NCBI GenBank assembly: GCA_947462765.1
Contig: CANHQK010000019.1
Coordinates: 1-36,818 of the forward strand
Reading direction: 5' to 3'
DNA: 36,818 nt
Origin: Bdellovibrionales bacterium
Lineage (GTDB): Bacteria > Bdellovibrionota > UBA1018 > CAIMNF01
The translations under genes were made by a program, and so were the position numbers. The notes under the pieces are model-generated. The model did not search any database, was not told the DNA's origin, and saw nothing but the letters and a program-made list of their open reading frames with translations. This document shows, piece after piece, positions 33,073 to 36,818 of the stretch. Every line of letters starts with the position of its first letter. Position 1 is the first letter of the stretch.

Positions 33073-34002
33073 ATGGCTAACAGCGATTTTGATTCAAAAG
33101 ACCGCACTGCGATCCTCGGTTTCGACCAGGAGACGATCAACCGTGAACTCCAGAAAGCGAAGGAGCAACCGGCCTGTCTGATCCTAATCAAGGGGACTCC
33201 GCAGGGACACCGGTACTTCATCACCGCTGATGAGATGGTGATCGGACGGGATCCGGCAGCGGATATCTCGATCCCGGACAACTCCATCTCGCGTAAACAC
33301 GCCCGGATCAAACAATCGGGCGGCTCGGTCACCATCGAAGACCTCGGTTCTTCGAACGGGACTTCCGTCAACAGCAAGAAGCTCGAGCCGGGGAATGTGG
33401 TCACCCTCTCGAAAGAGGACATGATCAAGCTCGGAAACTCCATCGTGAAGTACCTACCCGCAGGGGAGCTTGAGATCGTGTTTTACGGAAATCTCAACCA
33501 GGCGGCCAATACCGATCCGATGACCAAATGCTTCAACAAAGGATATTTCCTCGAGGCCATCGAGGCGGAAGTGAAGCGCGCCAAGGCCCTTTCCACTCCG
33601 ATTACCCTCATGTTCTTCGATCTCGACCACTTCAAAAAAGTGAATGACACCTACGGGCATGAGGGCGGTGACTTCGTACTGAAGGAATTCACCAATCTCG
33701 TCCGGGGTCTGGGAGTCATCCAAAAGAAAGACATCTTCGCACGCTATGGCGGAGAGGAGTTCTGCTTGATGATGCCTTCCACCACGGCAACCGACGCCGC
33801 CAAGATCGCTGAGACCATCCGGGGCAAGGTCCAGATGCACGAGTTCAATTACGAGGGGCAAAGGATTCCGGTAACCACCAGTCTCGGAGTCGCTGAGCTG
33901 AAAACCGAGATGGAAACCGCGACCGACCTGATCAAGGCCTCCGACAAGGCTCTTTATGAGTCCAAAAAAGGTGGCCGCAATCGCGTCACAGTCGCCGTCT
34001 GA
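33073..34002 (+). CDS. FHA-GGDEF diguanylate cyclase (DgcB-like layout)
   Basis: This 309-residue cytoplasmic protein has an FHA domain at about 35-125 (VIGRDPAADISIPDNSISRKHA, then DLGSSNGTSVN) and a GGDEF domain at about 140-305 with FFDLDHFKKVNDTYGH and the active GGEEF at 226-230. It makes cyclic di-GMP from two GTP. The inhibitory RxxD I-site is degenerate (Gln217-x-x-Asp220), so product inhibition may be lost. The N-terminal tail carries Thr12 in KDRTAIL, a possible phospho-Thr for FHA binding. FHA-GGDEF is the layout of Bdellovibrio DgcB, which is needed for prey invasion. Orthology is not proven. GAGG lies just before the ATG and a TAAGAT -10-like hexamer lies further upstream. Confidence 0.9.
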   Translation: MANSDFDSKDRTAILGFDQETINRELQKAKEQPACLILIKGTPQGHRYFITADEMVIGRDPAADISIPDNSISRKHARIKQSGGSVTIEDLGSSNGTSVNSKKLEPGNVVTLSKEDMIKLGNSIVKYLPAGELEIVFYGNLNQAANTDPMTKCFNKGYFLEAIEAEVKRAKALSTPITLMFFDLDHFKKVNDTYGHEGGDFVLKEFTNLVRGLGVIQKKDIFARYGGEEFCLMMPSTTATDAAKIAETIRGKVQMHEFNYEGQRIPVTTSLGVAELKTEMETATDLIKASDKALYESKKGGRNRVTVAV

Positions 34003-34016
34003 ACGGCGGCCCTGAC

Positions 34017-35765
34017 ATGGGAAAGATCCGGATTCTTCCCTCCCTGATCGCCGAGCGCATCGCTGCAGGTGAAGTGGTGGAGCGTCCCGCGAGCGTGGTG
34101 AAGGAGCTCTGCGAGAATGCGATCGATGCCGGAACGCGTGCTATCGAAGTCCGCCTCATTCGAGGTGGAACCGAGTTGATCGAAGTCACGGACAACGGTT
34201 CCGGGATGCCCCGTGAAGATCTCGAAGTCTGCATCGGTCGGCATGCCACCAGCAAGATCAGGGAATTCGAAGATCTATCGCGGCTGAACACCCTCGGATT
34301 CAGGGGAGAGGCGCTACCGAGCATCGCTTCAGTGTCCGAGCTTTCGGTGGTCTCGAGGACATCCGGCTCCGACACCACACATGAGATCCGCCTCGCCCAA
34401 AGTGCGGCCGAGCGCGTGGAATCCCGGCAAGTCCCGAACATCTCTTTTCTAGGATCATCCCATGGCACCCGCGTGCGCGTAGCCTCGCTCTTCTCGCAGA
34501 TTCCGGCTCGATTGAAGTTCCTGAAATCCACCGGAGCCGAAACCTCGGCTGTGCGCGAGATCATCGAGCGTCTCGCACTCACTCATCCTGAGGTGGCCTT
34601 CACCCTCCGGAACGAAGATAAGAATCTGCTCGAACTCCCGGCTGAGAATCTGAAGGATCGGACAGTCAGAATGCTCGCGGATGACAATCCCTTCGAGGTC
34701 GTCGAAACTGAGCTTCCCGGCGCCTATTCGATTCGGGTGATCTGGCTCAAGGGATTGAGCCTGCCCCACACCCGGGGCCTGTATCAGATCGTGAATGGAC
34801 GCGCCCTCCGCGATCGCACCTTGCAATCGGCGATTCTCAATCCACTGAAGCAGTCTTTTCTACCCGGAAATTTTCCAGTTTGCGTGGTCCGGATCGATCT
34901 TCCACCTGACGAACTCGACGTCAACGTCCATCCCGGAAAGACAGAGATCCGTTTTCTCGAGTCCCGAAAGATCTACGCCCTCTGTGATGCCGCTTTCGAG
35001 CGCTTGTTGGGTCGACCGGCCTTCCAGGATTCTGGGCCGGGTCCGGATTCGCGCTTCTCACCTCCCAACTGGCATCCGAACTGGGGTCGGGAGTCGACAC
35101 CGTTTCTGACTCCGGAGTCGATCCAGGCCGGAACAATCACTTCGAACTCCACCCCCGCATTTTTCGATTCGACTCCGATCGGTGAATACCGTGGAGTCTG
35201 GTTTGCAACTTACCTCGCATTCGAAAAAGACGACCGAATCACCCTGATCGATCAACACGCGGCACATGAGCGCGTCCGTTATGAGCAGATCAAAAAGGGA
35301 ATACTCGGAAAACAAGGATGCGAGACCCAACAACTTCTGGTCCCCGAGGTGGTGAAGTTCCCAACGGATCGGCTGATCGGGCTGAGAACCAAGCTCGACT
35401 GGATCAAACCGCTCGGATTCGAGGCGGAGGTCTTCGGAGAAGAGTCGGTTGTTTTCCGGGCCATCCCGGCCATATGGGGTTCTGGAACCCTGCCCGAACG
35501 ACTTCGGAACCTGCTTGAGCGGTTAGAAAACGAAAATGCCGGCCCTGAGCATCCGACCTGGGATGAGGTGCTGTTCGAAAAAATCGCGATGGAAGCCTGC
35601 CGATCCTCCTTCAAGGCAGGAGATTCCATTCACGAATCGTCCGCACGCGATCTCGTTCGGAAGCTCTATTCGTGCCAGCATCCCGGGAATTGTCCTCACG
35701 GCCGTCCCACCTCGATCACCCTCTCGCGCAACAAGGTAGAAGAATGGTTCAGTCGATTATCCTGA
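34017..35765 (+). CDS. mutL: DNA mismatch repair protein MutL with endonuclease motifs
   Basis: This 582-residue protein has a GHKL ATPase domain (Glu30 and Asn34 in VVKELCENAIDAG, DNGSGM, GFRGEAL), a variable linker at about 335-385 and a C-terminal dimerisation domain. The CTD contains DQHAAHERVRYE (412-423), which matches the metal endonuclease motif DQHA-x2-E-x4-E, plus ACRSSFKAGD (527-536) and CPHGRP (559-564). Such MutL nicks the new strand itself and is found in bacteria that lack MutH. The gene begins 14 nt after the GGDEF gene and its end overlaps miaA by 22 nt. mutL-miaA order is common across bacteria. Confidence 0.95.
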   Translation: MGKIRILPSLIAERIAAGEVVERPASVVKELCENAIDAGTRAIEVRLIRGGTELIEVTDNGSGMPREDLEVCIGRHATSKIREFEDLSRLNTLGFRGEALPSIASVSELSVVSRTSGSDTTHEIRLAQSAAERVESRQVPNISFLGSSHGTRVRVASLFSQIPARLKFLKSTGAETSAVREIIERLALTHPEVAFTLRNEDKNLLELPAENLKDRTVRMLADDNPFEVVETELPGAYSIRVIWLKGLSLPHTRGLYQIVNGRALRDRTLQSAILNPLKQSFLPGNFPVCVVRIDLPPDELDVNVHPGKTEIRFLESRKIYALCDAAFERLLGRPAFQDSGPGPDSRFSPPNWHPNWGRESTPFLTPESIQAGTITSNSTPAFFDSTPIGEYRGVWFATYLAFEKDDRITLIDQHAAHERVRYEQIKKGILGKQGCETQQLLVPEVVKFPTDRLIGLRTKLDWIKPLGFEAEVFGEESVVFRAIPAIWGSGTLPERLRNLLERLENENAGPEHPTWDEVLFEKIAMEACRSSFKAGDSIHESSARDLVRKLYSCQHPGNCPHGRPTSITLSRNKVEEWFSRLS

Positions 35766-36661
35766 GCGGGCCGACGGCTTCCGGCAAATCTTCTCTGGCC
35801 TTGGAGGTTGCTTCAAGTCTCGGGCTAGAAATCATCAATGCCGACAGCGTCTGTTTTTATCGGGGATTCGATATCGGCTCAGCCAAACCCACCATCGAGG
35901 AACGCTCCCGGGTCCCCCACCATTTGATCGATATCGCCGATCCGCTCGAAACCTATCATGCGGGGAGGTTTCTCAAGGACTGCCGCGAGCGTCTCGCAGA
36001 GATCCATTCACGGGGCAAGCGCGCTCTCATTGTCGGGGGTAGCGGATTCTACCTGAAGGCCCTTCGAAAGGGCCTCTGGGATGCCCCGGAGGGGTCCCCT
36101 GAATTCCGGAACACTCTTGCCGATCGACCGACCGAGGACCTGTACCAAGAACTCTCAACCTTCGATCCCGCCCATGCAACGAAGATCGGACCCACGGACC
36201 GCTACAGGATGGTCCGGGCACTCGAAATCTTCCACCTCTCCGGACGGAGGCCCTCGGAGCTCGAGTCCGGGATGGGCGATCAGACCGATCCATCCTTTCA
36301 ACTTTGGGTGATCGATCGGGAAACACCGGAGCTCATGGAGCGAATCCGACTCCGTGTGGACCACATGCTTGCAGGGGGCTGGGTGGAAGAAACCCGGCAC
36401 CTCATGGACCATTATCCTGAATCGAGAACCCTCCGGGCTGTCGGATATGCACAGGTGGTTCGGTACCTCCGGGGAGAACTCCCCCCGGGCCGGAAGATTC
36501 CTCCGGGAATCCCGGGCCTGCGTGAGGAAATCGTTCTTTCCCACCGGCAACTCGTCAAACAGCAACGAACCTGGTTCAAGCAGCTTTCGCCCGACCGGAC
36601 CTTCACTCTCGAGGCTGGCCTGGGCAACCTAAAAGAAAAACTGATCCATTTCTATCAGTAA
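35744..36661 (+). CDS. miaA: tRNA dimethylallyltransferase
   Basis: This 305-residue enzyme has the P-loop GPTASGKSS (9-17), INADSVCFYRGFDIGSAKP and the middle VGGSGFYLKALRKG segment of MiaA. It transfers a dimethylallyl group to A37 of tRNAs that read UNN codons. The ATG at 35744 gives the canonical N-terminus and follows AAGG inside the end of mutL. The longer frame from 35672 is not used. Length and motifs are complete, and the gene is probably translated together with mutL. Confidence 0.95.
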   Translation: MVQSIILSGPTASGKSSLALEVASSLGLEIINADSVCFYRGFDIGSAKPTIEERSRVPHHLIDIADPLETYHAGRFLKDCRERLAEIHSRGKRALIVGGSGFYLKALRKGLWDAPEGSPEFRNTLADRPTEDLYQELSTFDPAHATKIGPTDRYRMVRALEIFHLSGRRPSELESGMGDQTDPSFQLWVIDRETPELMERIRLRVDHMLAGGWVEETRHLMDHYPESRTLRAVGYAQVVRYLRGELPPGRKIPPGIPGLREEIVLSHRQLVKQQRTWFKQLSPDRTFTLEAGLGNLKEKLIHFYQ

Positions 36662-36721
36662 GGATTAGCTGATATTTTAGGATGCATCGGGTAATCATGA
36701 GGCTCAAGAGGAGCGCGGATT

Positions 36722-36818
36722 ATGGCACGTGGCAGCAAACTCTGGTTAAATGGGACCATCCTAAATGTAGAAGAGGCGAAGATCAGCCTGTTCTCACACG
36801 CCCTGCATTACGGCACGG
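36722..36818 (+). CDS. ilvE: Branched-chain amino acid aminotransferase, 5' end (partial)
   Basis: Only the first 32 codons are in the window. They read MARGSKLWLNGTILNVEEAK followed by ISLFSHALHYGT, which is the N-terminus of class IV PLP aminotransferases of the IlvE type. D-amino-acid aminotransferase and aminodeoxychorismate lyase share the fold but usually differ in this opening. GAGGAG lies 8 nt before the ATG. The 60-nt gap after miaA holds an AT-rich TGATATTTTAG stretch that may be a -10 region. The assignment rests on a short segment. Confidence 0.75.
   Translation, partial: MARGSKLWLNGTILNVEEAKISLFSHALHYGT

Overview
The window looks like a chromosomal segment of a Gram-negative, predator-type bacterium, most likely Bdellovibrionota, with Myxococcota or another former deltaproteobacterial lineage as the alternative. 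The reasons are lipoprotein and outer-membrane genes, a GAF/HD-GYP protein and an FHA-GGDEF protein built like Bdellovibrio DgcB, a Lys/Ala-rich histone-like protein with a conserved Cys domain, and moderately high G+C. The assignment rests on gene content only.

Layout. Positions 2-154 hold the 3' end of an unknown + gene whose stop codon lies in a 13-bp tandem repeat (143-246). From 5241 down to 261 runs a minus-strand envelope/signalling operon: GAF/HD-GYP, membrane TPR protein, FecR-domain protein, outer-membrane beta-barrel and zinc-aminopeptidase lipoprotein. Positions 5450-6999 hold a lipoprotein with a degenerate vWA fold and a small six-cysteine protein.

Positions 6958-15062 form a divergent lipid-type biosynthetic cluster. 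The minus arm is KAS III, ATP-grasp ligase, extended SDR, MBL-fold hydrolase and PaaK/F390-like adenylate-forming enzyme. The plus arm is a COQ4-family protein, a three-His-box fatty acid desaturase and a GNAT acyltransferase. Gene boundaries touch or overlap within each arm. I do not recognise this as a named pathway, and it is the best candidate here for an undescribed system.

Positions 15069-19206 (minus strand) hold thiolase, a family-5 solute-binding protein and both subunits of a 3-oxoacid CoA-transferase, a set suited to acetoacetate or other ketoacid use. An HtrA-type protease and a companion protein of unknown function follow at 19272-21047, then the histone-like protein (minus strand).

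Positions 22049-31570 are a fatty-acid-synthesis and central-metabolism block: rpmF, fabD, fabG, acpP, then fabF, rpiB, glyA and an acyl-CoA dehydrogenase. It is split between acpP and fabF by a ~1 kb IS element with 18-bp inverted repeats and an oppositely oriented S41 peptidase lipoprotein gene. The IS transposase start region is locked in a strong hairpin. After this come pgi, the FHA-GGDEF protein, mutL, miaA and the 5' end of ilvE.

Several first genes of operons (KAS III, thiolase, fabF, pgi, perhaps htrA) have no Shine-Dalgarno sequence and sit 6-7 nt downstream of a -10-like hexamer, so leaderless transcription may be common in this organism. No tRNA, rRNA or CRISPR array was seen. No stretch over 300 bases lacks a gene.
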